Source of the DNA: Streptomyces sp. NBC_01296
GTDB lineage: Bacteria; Actinomycetota; Actinomycetes; Streptomycetales; Streptomycetaceae
Length of the DNA stretch: 64,000 nucleotides
NCBI RefSeq assembly: GCF_035984415.1
Contig: NZ_CP130721.1
Coordinates: 124,001 to 188,000, forward strand
Reading direction: 5' to 3'
This document shows positions 1 to 6,679 of the stretch, one piece after another. The notes beneath the pieces are model-generated. The model did not search any database and was not told the DNA's origin. It worked only from the letters and a program-made list of their open reading frames with translations. Numbering within the stretch: the stretch's first letter is position 1; every line of letters begins with the position of its first letter. Made by a program: the position numbers and the translations under genes.

Positions 1-77
1 ACCCCGAGGCCATGGCGGCCGAACTCATGAACGCGATCACCACGATCGCCACCAGCCTGGAGGACAACCATGCCTGA
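1..77 (+). CDS. 3' end of an unidentified upstream gene (partial)
   Basis: An open frame enters from the left edge (first full codon at base 3) and stops with TGA at 75-77. Only about 24 residues are visible, ending in SLEDNHA, which is too little to assign a family. The stop lies 8 bp inside the next gene, whose ATG is at 70, so the two are probably translationally coupled parts of one operon. A role in the same biosynthetic operon is inferred from position only. Confidence 0.5.
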   Translation, partial: PEAMAAELMNAITTIATSLEDNHA

Positions 78-927
78 GACCGTGCGCCCGGACGGGGCGC
101 GGATCCACTACGAGGTGTACGGCACCGGCTTCCCCGTCCTGCTCCTCGGCCCCGGCGAGGTACCGGGCCAGTGCGACGGTGCGCGAGCCGCGTTCGCGGA
201 ACTCGCCACCGCGCTCGCCGCGCAGTTCCGGGTCGTCACGGTCGACGCCCGCCACCAGGGTCGCAGCACCGGCCCCGCCGAGCCGTTCTGCTACGGACGC
301 ACCGCGGCCGACCAGCTGGCCGTCCTGGACGAGCTCGGCATCGAGCGCGCCCACGTCGTGGCCTCCGGCGCCGGCACCCCCCAGGCCTGGCGCCTGGTCC
401 AGGACGCCCCGGAGCGGATCGCCGCCGTCGTCGCCCACGCACCCGTCGGCATCGACGGGAGCAACACCCTCGGCGACTTCCTGGGCACCTTCGACGAGGC
501 CATGCGGCTGGCCCGCGCCGAGGGCGTCGAGGGCGTGATCGCGGAGGCCGCCCTGGGCGGCGGCTTCGCGGCCCGGCCCGGCGCCGGCCCGTACGCCCGG
601 CGCTTCGAGGAGGTCTCCTCCTTCCGCGAGGAGATCCTCGCCCTGCGCCGCGAGCGCTACATCGTGGGCCTCGTCCGGTTCCGCGACGGGCTCTGGCCGC
701 AGGGATCGGCCTTCTTCTCCGTACCCGAGGAGTGGCTCGCGTCGTTCCCCGCGCCCCTGCTCGTGCTGCCCGGCGCAAGCGCCCTGGCCCCCGAGGGCCT
801 GGCCAAGCGGCTCGCCGCGGAGGTGCCCGGCGCCCGTATCGCGCAGAGCGGCCCGGGCACCCCCGACCGCGGGACGGAGACCGTCGACCAGGTCGTCTCC
901 TTCCTCCTCGAGACCACCGCACGCTGA
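70..927 (+). CDS. Alpha/beta-hydrolase-fold protein lacking the catalytic triad
   Basis: The 285-residue protein has the layout of a small alpha/beta hydrolase: an N-terminal HYEVYGTGFPVLLLGPG strand-loop, a nucleophile-elbow region after LGIERAHVV, a cap, and a C-terminal strand LLVLPGAS. The elbow reads VVASGAGT where active members have GHSxG, so the nucleophile position (residue 100) is Gly. The acid position (GASALAP instead of a GxxD loop) and the usual GH near the C-terminus (GPGTPD) are also changed. All three catalytic positions therefore look lost. It follows the upstream gene with an 8-bp overlap and sits 14 bp before the P450, with a GGAGG just upstream of the ATG. Ordinary hydrolysis is unlikely; a non-hydrolytic role such as substrate binding or cyclisation is only inference. 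Confidence 0.75.
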   Translation: MPETVRPDGARIHYEVYGTGFPVLLLGPGEVPGQCDGARAAFAELATALAAQFRVVTVDARHQGRSTGPAEPFCYGRTAADQLAVLDELGIERAHVVASGAGTPQAWRLVQDAPERIAAVVAHAPVGIDGSNTLGDFLGTFDEAMRLARAEGVEGVIAEAALGGGFAARPGAGPYARRFEEVSSFREEILALRRERYIVGLVRFRDGLWPQGSAFFSVPEEWLASFPAPLLVLPGASALAPEGLAKRLAAEVPGARIAQSGPGTPDRGTETVDQVVSFLLETTAR

Positions 928-941
928 AGGAGACGACCGTC

Positions 942-2234
942 ATGATCACGCTCGACAACCTCGACATCACCGACGAGACGGCGTACGCCGAGACCGGCTA
1001 CCCGTACGCGGAGTGGGACCTGCTGCGCCGCGAGGAGCCCGTGTTCTGGTACCGGCGCCCCGGCTTCGAGCCGTTCTGGGTGCTGACCCGGCACGAGGAC
1101 ATCGCCTACGTCTCGCGCAACCCGAAGCTCTTCTCCAGCGCCCAGCGGGTCACCCTCGACACCCCCGAGGCCGTGGAGATGTTCGAAGCCCAGCTGGAGG
1201 CGCGGGCCGAGATGTTCGGGCACGCCCCGGACCTGCCCCCGGCCCTCTCGTACATGGACTCGCCGCGCCACCGCCACCTGCGCCAGGTCATGGCGCCCTG
1301 CTTCACGCCCAAGGCGATCAGGGAGCTGGAGGAGCGGTTCCACGAGCTGGCTGCCGAGTACGCGGCGGCGTTCACCCGCCTGCTCGACGAGAACGGTACC
1401 GCCGACGTCGCCAAGAGCCTGTCCGCACGGCTGCCGGTCGCAGCGATCTGCGAACTGGTCGGCGCGCCCCTCAAGGACTGGGACGACATCTTCGAGTGGA
1501 CCGAGGGCACCACCGCGGCCGCCGACCCGGAGAACCAGCGCGACGGCGAGGACGCCGAAGCCACCTTCGCCCGCAACATGGGCGCACTCAGCGGCTACGT
1601 CGCGGGCCTGGTCCAGGAGCGCATGGCCGACATCGACGGCACCGGCACGGACGTGCTGAGCCGCCTGGCCCGCGCCCGGATCGAAGGCGAGCCGCTGGCC
1701 TTCCACGAGATCCTCTACACCATCTTCAACCTGCTGGTCGCGGGCATCGGCACCACCCGCAACGCGACCACCGGCGGTATCCAGGCCCTCCTGGAACACC
1801 CCGAGCAGGTGCAGAAGCTCATCGAGGACCCGTCGCTGGTCGACGGCGCCGTCGAGGAGATCCTGCGCTGGACCTCGATCGCCGTGAACTTCGTGCGCAC
1901 CGCGACCGAGGACACCGAGATCGGCGGCCGGCTCATCCGCAAGGGCCAGACCGTCGCCATGTGGTACCCGGCGGGCAACCGCGACGAGGCGGTCTTCGAG
2001 AACCCGTACCGCTTCGACGTGACCCGCGACGCCACTGCGCAGATCGCTTTCGGCGGTCACGGCGAGCACATCTGCCTGGGCGCCCACCTGGCCCGCCTGG
2101 AGCTGCGGGCCGTCCTGCGGGCCGTGCTCCCGCTGCTCCCCGAATTGGAGCTCGTGCGCAAGCCCGACTTCAGCGTGCTCCACCTCCAAGCCGCCGAAAT
2201 CAAGCGGCTTGTCGTACAACGCAAGGAACGGTGA
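942..2234 (+). CDS. Cytochrome P450, bacterial class I type, atypical I-helix
   Basis: This 430-residue P450 should hydroxylate or epoxidise a pathway intermediate using ferredoxin-delivered electrons. The haem loop is FGGHGEHICLG with the thiolate Cys, and the K-helix ExxR is EEILRW. The I-helix, normally AG(D/E)TT, reads AGIGTTR, so the acidic residue of the proton-relay pair is Gly. Family knowledge says such P450s can be slow, self-sufficient in substrate-assisted protonation, or do non-canonical chemistry. The ATG has a clear AAGGAG upstream. It lies in the operon between the pseudo-hydrolase and the small barrel protein (7-bp gap). It is only distantly like the two other P450s of the window, which are close to each other. 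Confidence 0.93.
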   Translation: MITLDNLDITDETAYAETGYPYAEWDLLRREEPVFWYRRPGFEPFWVLTRHEDIAYVSRNPKLFSSAQRVTLDTPEAVEMFEAQLEARAEMFGHAPDLPPALSYMDSPRHRHLRQVMAPCFTPKAIRELEERFHELAAEYAAAFTRLLDENGTADVAKSLSARLPVAAICELVGAPLKDWDDIFEWTEGTTAAADPENQRDGEDAEATFARNMGALSGYVAGLVQERMADIDGTGTDVLSRLARARIEGEPLAFHEILYTIFNLLVAGIGTTRNATTGGIQALLEHPEQVQKLIEDPSLVDGAVEEILRWTSIAVNFVRTATEDTEIGGRLIRKGQTVAMWYPAGNRDEAVFENPYRFDVTRDATAQIAFGGHGEHICLGAHLARLELRAVLRAVLPLLPELELVRKPDFSVLHLQAAEIKRLVVQRKER

Positions 2235-2241
2235 CAGACCG

Positions 2242-2784
2242 ATGACGGAGAATTCGACCCAGGAGCCGAGGCCGGTACCGGCCTCCCTCCGGGAGTTCGC
2301 GGCCGGAGACGAGTCCGACCTCAACGTGGTGGCGCCCTGGACGGGGCCCGCCGTGGACGCGGAGACCGGGCTGCTGAAGGAGCCCATCCGCGGGCGGCAC
2401 CTGATCGCGACATCGGTCGGCTGGCCGAAGCCGGGGCACGAGGACGCCGCGATCGCGCTGAACGAGGCGATCCTCGGTGAGCTCTACGTGCGGCCCGGCC
2501 TGCTGGCCGTCACGCTCGCGATATCGGCGAACAATTTCAGCAGCACCCGCAGCCTCAGCATCTGGGAGAACGAGGCGGCGCTCAAGGGATTCCTGAAATC
2601 CGAGCCGCACATGGTGGCCGCGCGCCGCGTCAGGGAGCTCATGTACGACTGGGAAGGTGCCAACTGGGTCTCCGAGGAGACGACGGAACTGCCGACCTTC
2701 GACGAGGCCAAGGCCCGTCTCGACGCCGTCCGGCCGCCCGGCCCGAGCGATTTCGAGTCGTACGACGACGCCGCGACCGCCTGA
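2242..2784 (+). CDS. Dimeric alpha/beta-barrel (ABM/DUF3291-like) protein
   Basis: A 180-residue protein with a core typical of small ferredoxin-like dimeric alpha/beta barrels: a strand-helix-strand run (LLAVTLAISANNF), then RSLSIWENEAALKGFLKSEPH, the pattern 'works as intensity check: W/E-x-x-x-AL-x-x-F ... pH' seen in antibiotic-biosynthesis monooxygenases and DUF3291 proteins. Members are cofactor-free oxygenases, cyclases or heme/aldehyde handling proteins, and no diagnostic catalytic residue lets me choose. I start it at ATG 2242, 7 bp after the P450 stop, rather than at an upstream in-frame codon inside that gene. Co-translation with the P450 suggests a shared tailoring step. Family assignment is moderate, function unknown. 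Confidence 0.6.
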   Translation: MTENSTQEPRPVPASLREFAAGDESDLNVVAPWTGPAVDAETGLLKEPIRGRHLIATSVGWPKPGHEDAAIALNEAILGELYVRPGLLAVTLAISANNFSSTRSLSIWENEAALKGFLKSEPHMVAARRVRELMYDWEGANWVSEETTELPTFDEAKARLDAVRPPGPSDFESYDDAATA

Positions 2785-2799
2785 ATTTCACTTGACCGC

Positions 2800-2850
2800 T
2801 CGAGAAGCACTCGAGAGTTCCTCGAAGAACGCTTGAGGGTCACTCGGGAA
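2800..2850 (+). promoter_or_regulatory. Five direct heptamer repeats, 11-bp period (SARP-type box)
   Basis: Heptamers start at 2800 (TCGAGAA), 2811 (TCGAGAG), 2822 (TCGAAGA), 2833 (TTGAGGG) and 2844 (TCGGGAA), each separated by exactly 4 bp. TCGAG-type heptamers with 4-bp spacers are the established binding architecture of Streptomyces SARP (OmpR-type) activators. The array fills the gap before the DinB-like gene, directly upstream of its ribosome site. The match in sequence and register is seen; binding is inferred. Confidence 0.75.
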
Positions 2851-2872
2851 CAGTACGACAAGGAGTTGTTTC

Positions 2873-3385
2873 ATGACCGCGACCACCGAGGCTCCGGCCC
2901 AGCCGCTGACGACCCATTTCCTGCACCACTTCGATCTGGCCTACGGCATGGTGCTCCACCTCGCCGAGGACTTCGACGAGGAGAGCGCGCGCCTGGCCCC
3001 GGCCCCGCACAAGCCGCTCGTCTGGTTCCTCGGGCACCTGATCTGCGCGACCGACTACTTCTCGACCCTGCACCAGGGCACCGAGTCCCTGGTCACCGAG
3101 GAGTTCTCCCGGCACTACGCCGGGAACGGCAACTCCGACTGGTCGTGGGGCCCTTCGCTGGAAGAGATGATCACCCTCTACCAGCAGGTGCACGAGCGGA
3201 TGCGCGCCTTCGTGGCCGAGCTAGAGCCCGCGGACCTCGACCGCGAGTCCCCGCTCGAGCCCTTCGGCGACGACCGCCTGAAGAACCTCGGAAAGGCGCT
3301 TTCGATCATTCAGATGCACGACGCCTTCCACTGCGGACAGCTCAGCTGCCTGCGCGTCGCACTCGGCAAGTCCGTGCCGTTCTAA
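2873..3385 (+). CDS. DinB/YfiT-superfamily protein
   Basis: A 170-residue four-helix-bundle protein of the DinB superfamily. Metal-ligand candidates are the HH of FLHHFDLAYGM near the N-terminus, the His of WFLGHLICATDYF, and the C-terminal HDAFHCGQLS, which matches the HxxxHxGQL signature. Actinobacterial members are often thiol-dependent (mycothiol) transferases or isomerases, and the three-His site supports a metalloenzyme. The start has a perfect AAGGAG at 2860-2865. It is the first gene behind the heptamer array at 2800-2850 and is followed by a long inverted repeat before the glycosyltransferase. Reaction and substrate are unknown. Detoxification or a tailoring isomerisation are both possible. 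Confidence 0.75.
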   Translation: MTATTEAPAQPLTTHFLHHFDLAYGMVLHLAEDFDEESARLAPAPHKPLVWFLGHLICATDYFSTLHQGTESLVTEEFSRHYAGNGNSDWSWGPSLEEMITLYQQVHERMRAFVAELEPADLDRESPLEPFGDDRLKNLGKALSIIQMHDAFHCGQLSCLRVALGKSVPF

Positions 3386-3414
3386 CCCGCCCTTCGGGCT
3401 GGCCGAAAATCCCC

Positions 3415-3454
3415 GCATCCCGTATCCGGGTCGATCTGCCCGGATACGGGATGC
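3415..3454. promoter_or_regulatory. Perfect 16-bp inverted repeat before the glycosyltransferase
   Basis: The arms 3415-3430 and 3439-3454 (GCATCCCGTATCCGGG and its complement) are perfectly paired around an 8-nt loop. No T-run follows, so it is either a weak/intrinsic terminator of the DinB gene or a leader hairpin or operator of the glycosyltransferase 65 bp downstream. A smaller GCCC-TTC-GGGC hairpin precedes it. Confidence 0.6.
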
Positions 3455-3518
3455 CGGAGTCGCTGCTACCGTGTCAGAAGGCTTCGCCCGTACCGCGGTC
3501 CAGGAAGAGGGGTTTCAA

Positions 3519-4700
3519 ATGCCTTCGCACATTGCATTCTTCAATTTTCCGGCAATCGGCCATGTGAATCCGACGCTCGGAGTCGTCGAGGAACTGGTCA
3601 AGCGGGGGCATCGCGTCACCTGCACGGTGACCGACCATTTCGTGCCCGCGATCGAGGCGATCGGCGCCGAGGCCGTCCGCTACGAATCCGTATTCGGTGA
3701 GTTCTACCGCTCTCCGTACACGGATGAGGCGAATGCGGGCGAGGGAATGCGCTGTCTCAACGACGCGACCTCCCTCGTCGAGCAGGCTGGCCCCTTCTAC
3801 GAGAAGAACCGCCCCGACGTCATCGTCCACGACTTCATGTCCTGGGGTGCCCGCTTCTACGGCGGCAAGCACGACATCCCGCTCGTCCGGCTCTTCCCGA
3901 GCTACGGCAACAACGAGAACTTCTCCATCCAGGAGAAGTTCCCGCTGGCCGAGTTCACCGACCCGCAGGTCGTCGAAATGATCGGCGAGCTGGCCCGGCT
4001 CCTGCCGGAGTTCAACCTCCCGGCCGACCCCATGGCCTTCTTCCAGTACGTCGAGAAGCTCGGCCTCATCTTCCTGCCGCGCGACTTCCACTACGACGGC
4101 GACACCTTCGACGACCGCTTCGTCTTCGTCGGCCCGTGCATGGGCGACCGCTCCTTCCAGGGCTCCTGGCAGCCCGCCTCGGACCGCCCCGTCCTGCTGA
4201 TCTCCCTCGGTACCGCCGCCACCGGCTGGGCCGAGTTCTTCCGTACGGCCGTCAAGGCGTTCGGCGACAGCGAGTGGGACGTCGTCATGGCCGTCGGCGA
4301 CCACATCGACGCCGCCGAGCTGCGCCCGCTGCCGGCCAACTTCGAGGTGCGCCGCCACGTGCCGCAGCTGGAGGTCCTGCAGCAGGCCAAGCTGTTCGTC
4401 ACCCACGGCGGCATGAACAGCGTCATGGAGTCCCTGTACCACGGTGTCCCGATGGTCGTGATCCCGCAGATGAACGAGCAGAAGGCCAACGCCCTGCGCG
4501 TCGACGAGCTCGGCCTCGGCCGCCACCTGAGCAAGGACGACACCACCGTCGACAGCCTGCGCGAGGCCGTCGCGGCCGTCGCCGGCGACAGCGCCGTCAC
4601 CACCCGCGTGGCGGACATGGGCGCCGCCATGCGCCAGGTGAACGGTCCCGTCCTGGCCGCAGACGCCATCGAGAAGTACCTCGTGGAGCAGGCCGGCTGA
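3519..4700 (+). CDS. Macrolide-type glycosyltransferase (GT1, MGT family)
   Basis: A 393-residue GT-B glycosyltransferase. The N-terminus SHIAFFNFPAIGHVNPTLG is the acceptor-side Rossmann start with the conserved GHxxP. The C-terminal nucleotide-sugar site is intact: HGGMNSVMESLYHGVPMVV followed by PQMNEQKANA. Close relatives (OleD/OleI/GimA type) glucosylate macrolides with UDP-glucose and so inactivate the producer's own antibiotic inside the cell. The start is ATG 3519 after AGGAAGAGG; an upstream in-frame codon at 3471 has no support. The gene has its own strong terminator and is followed by a secreted beta-glucosidase, the partner expected for reactivation outside the cell. Self-resistance is inferred, and glycosylation of the final product cannot be excluded. 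Confidence 0.9.
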   Translation: MPSHIAFFNFPAIGHVNPTLGVVEELVKRGHRVTCTVTDHFVPAIEAIGAEAVRYESVFGEFYRSPYTDEANAGEGMRCLNDATSLVEQAGPFYEKNRPDVIVHDFMSWGARFYGGKHDIPLVRLFPSYGNNENFSIQEKFPLAEFTDPQVVEMIGELARLLPEFNLPADPMAFFQYVEKLGLIFLPRDFHYDGDTFDDRFVFVGPCMGDRSFQGSWQPASDRPVLLISLGTAATGWAEFFRTAVKAFGDSEWDVVMAVGDHIDAAELRPLPANFEVRRHVPQLEVLQQAKLFVTHGGMNSVMESLYHGVPMVVIPQMNEQKANALRVDELGLGRHLSKDDTTVDSLREAVAAVAGDSAVTTRVADMGAAMRQVNGPVLAADAIEKYLVEQAG

Positions 4701-4716
4701 CCGGCACCGCCTTCCG

Positions 4717-4756
4717 AAGACCCGTGCCCCGGCCACCCGGCCGGGGCACGGGTCTT
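4717..4756 (+). terminator. Strong hairpin terminator after the glycosyltransferase
   Basis: A perfect 18-bp stem (4717-4734 with 4739-4756) around an ACCC loop begins 17 bp after the glycosyltransferase stop. Its outer pairs are A/T, so the transcript leaves the stem with a short U run. It should separate the glycosyltransferase from the glucosidase. Confidence 0.8.
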
Positions 4757-4792
4757 TGCGCGTCGCGGCCCGCCGTCCCGCGCGAGCGCGGC

Positions 4793-4832
4793 TGGACACA
4801 ACCTCCAGAGCGCTTCTAGACCGGTTGACCAG
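4793..4832 (+). promoter_or_regulatory. Weak heptamer array, 11-bp period, before the glucosidase
   Basis: Four degenerate heptamers sit in exact 11-bp register at 4793 (TGGACAC), 4804 (TCCAGAG), 4815 (TCTAGAC) and 4826 (TGACCAG). The register matches the arrays at 2800 and 47670, but the consensus is poor. It is listed because it lies between a terminator and a gene that needs its own promoter. Confidence 0.35.
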
Positions 4833-4905
4833 GGTGGATGCGGACGAGTCGGCCCTTGGGGCACTGCCGCGCGTATGAGCCTCGACAACTTTTCTGGAAG
4901 GCATC

Positions 4906-6534
4906 GTGAAACGACTGTTGCAGACCGCGGCGGTGATCCTGATTGCAGGACTCCTCGCCCCCACGGCGGTGGCCGAGGAAGCCTCCTCCGCCGCCGACCG
5001 GCCCCTGCGGTTCGCCCTCCCGGGCTCGCCCTCCGCGCCGTCCGGAAAGGGCAGCTTCCGCTTCGGCGTCTCGAGCTCCGCCACCCAGATCGAGGACCAG
5101 AACACCAACACCGACTGGTACAAGTGGACCCAGCCCGTCGCCGACGGCGGCATGGGCAAGAGCCCCTTCGTCGGCGAGGGCGTCGACGGCTACACCCTCG
5201 CCGTCAAGGACATCGACCTCATCGCCGACCTGAAGGTCGACTCGTACCGCTTCGGCATCGAGTGGGCGCGCATCGAACCCAAGCGCGGCCAGATCGACGA
5301 GAAGGCGATCGCCCACTACAACGAGGTCATCGACGCCCTCGTCGCCCGTGGCATCCGCCCCGTCGTCACCATCCACCACTTCGCCAACCCGGTCTGGGTG
5401 GACGACCCCGACGACATCGCCTGCGCCCACGGCCCCTCCGACACCAACCTGTGCGGCCTCGACCACCCCCAGGGCGGCCCGCTCGTCGTCCAGGCCATGG
5501 CCGGCTACGCCAAGCTGCTGGCCGAGCGGTTCGGCGACCGGGTCCACGAGTGGGTGACCCTCAACGAGCCCGGCGTGTACATGCTGTTCTCGCACGCCTT
5601 CGGCGCCGGCCCGCCCGGCAAGGCCGACCTGCCCACCAACTTCGCCACGAAGTACGTGCCCGCCGTGCGCACCTACATCGACGCCCACGCCGCCATGTAC
5701 AAGGCGATCAAGCAGGTCGACCCGCGCGCCAGCGTCGGCCTGACCGCCAGCGTCAAGCAGTACGAGGCCGTCCGCGACGGCAAGATCAGCACCGAGCCGC
5801 GCGACATCGCCGCCCGCGACCGCTTCCGCCGCTTCTTCGAGCTGAACTTCCTCGACTCGCTGCGCAACGGCACCTTCGACGCGAACTACGACGGCAAGCC
5901 CGACGAGCAGCACCCGGAGTGGAAGAACACCCTCGACTGGCTCGGCGTCCAGCTCTACGACCGCACCGGCGTCACCGACCCGACCACCCCCGGGCCGACC
6001 ACCCTGCCCGTCATCAACGTCGACGTCTGCGGCGCCCCGCCCTGCTTCCCGCTCAAGGACCCGACGTACTTCGTGCCCGACATGGGCTACGAGTCCGACC
6101 CGCAGGGCCTCTACCCGGTCCTCAAGGACTTCAGCCGCCGCTACCAGGGCCTGCCCCTGATGGTCTCCGAGTCCGGCATCGCCACCGGCTCGGGCAAGCG
6201 CCGCGCCGAGTTCGTCGTCCGCGCCCTGGAGCAGATCCAGCGCGCCCGAACCGAGGGCGTCGACGTCCGCGGCTACTACCACTGGAGCCTGCTCGACAAC
6301 TTCGAGTGGCTCGGCGGCTACAAGCCCCGCTTCGGCCTCTACGCCGTCGACCGCACCACCATGAAGCGCACCCCGACCGAGGCGGCCGGCGTGTACGCGT
6401 CCATCGCCGGGTCCCGCACCCTCAGCCGCGGCGTGCGCGCCGAGTACGGCGGCAGCGGCCCCCTGACCCCGGAGCCGGGCAGCACGCCCGCACCCGCCAC
6501 CGGCGACCCGGCCGTCACCAACCGCAAGGACTGA
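4906..6534 (+). CDS. Secreted GH1 beta-glucosidase
   Basis: A 542-residue family-1 glycoside hydrolase. The start is GTG at 4906 with GGAAGG 6 bp upstream, giving a Sec signal peptide: KR, a hydrophobic stretch LLQTAAVILIAGLLAPTAVA, then an AEE junction. The catalytic acid/base lies in TLNEP and the nucleophile Glu in LMVSESG (the ITENG position). FGIEWARIEP, HHFANP and the late WSLLDNFEW are also family landmarks. Established macrolide systems (OleR, DesR; these are GH3) use a secreted glucosidase to remove the protective glucose. Here a GH1 enzyme sits in the equivalent place beside the glycosyltransferase, so product reactivation is the likely job. It is followed by a terminator before the PKS genes. 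Confidence 0.9.
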   Translation: MKRLLQTAAVILIAGLLAPTAVAEEASSAADRPLRFALPGSPSAPSGKGSFRFGVSSSATQIEDQNTNTDWYKWTQPVADGGMGKSPFVGEGVDGYTLAVKDIDLIADLKVDSYRFGIEWARIEPKRGQIDEKAIAHYNEVIDALVARGIRPVVTIHHFANPVWVDDPDDIACAHGPSDTNLCGLDHPQGGPLVVQAMAGYAKLLAERFGDRVHEWVTLNEPGVYMLFSHAFGAGPPGKADLPTNFATKYVPAVRTYIDAHAAMYKAIKQVDPRASVGLTASVKQYEAVRDGKISTEPRDIAARDRFRRFFELNFLDSLRNGTFDANYDGKPDEQHPEWKNTLDWLGVQLYDRTGVTDPTTPGPTTLPVINVDVCGAPPCFPLKDPTYFVPDMGYESDPQGLYPVLKDFSRRYQGLPLMVSESGIATGSGKRRAEFVVRALEQIQRARTEGVDVRGYYHWSLLDNFEWLGGYKPRFGLYAVDRTTMKRTPTEAAGVYASIAGSRTLSRGVRAEYGGSGPLTPEPGSTPAPATGDPAVTNRKD

Positions 6535-6562
6535 CGACCCGGGCCGGTGGCCCGTACCGACT

Positions 6563-6631
6563 CCGGCTCAAGCCGGTTTCCAGCCCCGCACCCGAGGCTG
6601 GCAGGGGCCGTCCGCCGCCGCGGGCGGCCCC
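6563..6631 (+). terminator. Two tandem hairpins between glucosidase and PKS1
   Basis: The first is a 6-bp stem CCGGCT-CA-AGCCGG (6563-6576) followed by TTTC. The second is a 12-bp stem (6604-6615 with 6620-6631, one G-U pair) followed by CTTGTCTT. Together they look like the terminator of the glucosidase gene, leaving about 48 bp before PKS1. Confidence 0.6.
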
Positions 6632-6679
6632 CTTGTCTTATGCCGGCATTTCGGTTCAACGAGTTTCAAGGATGCCCAG

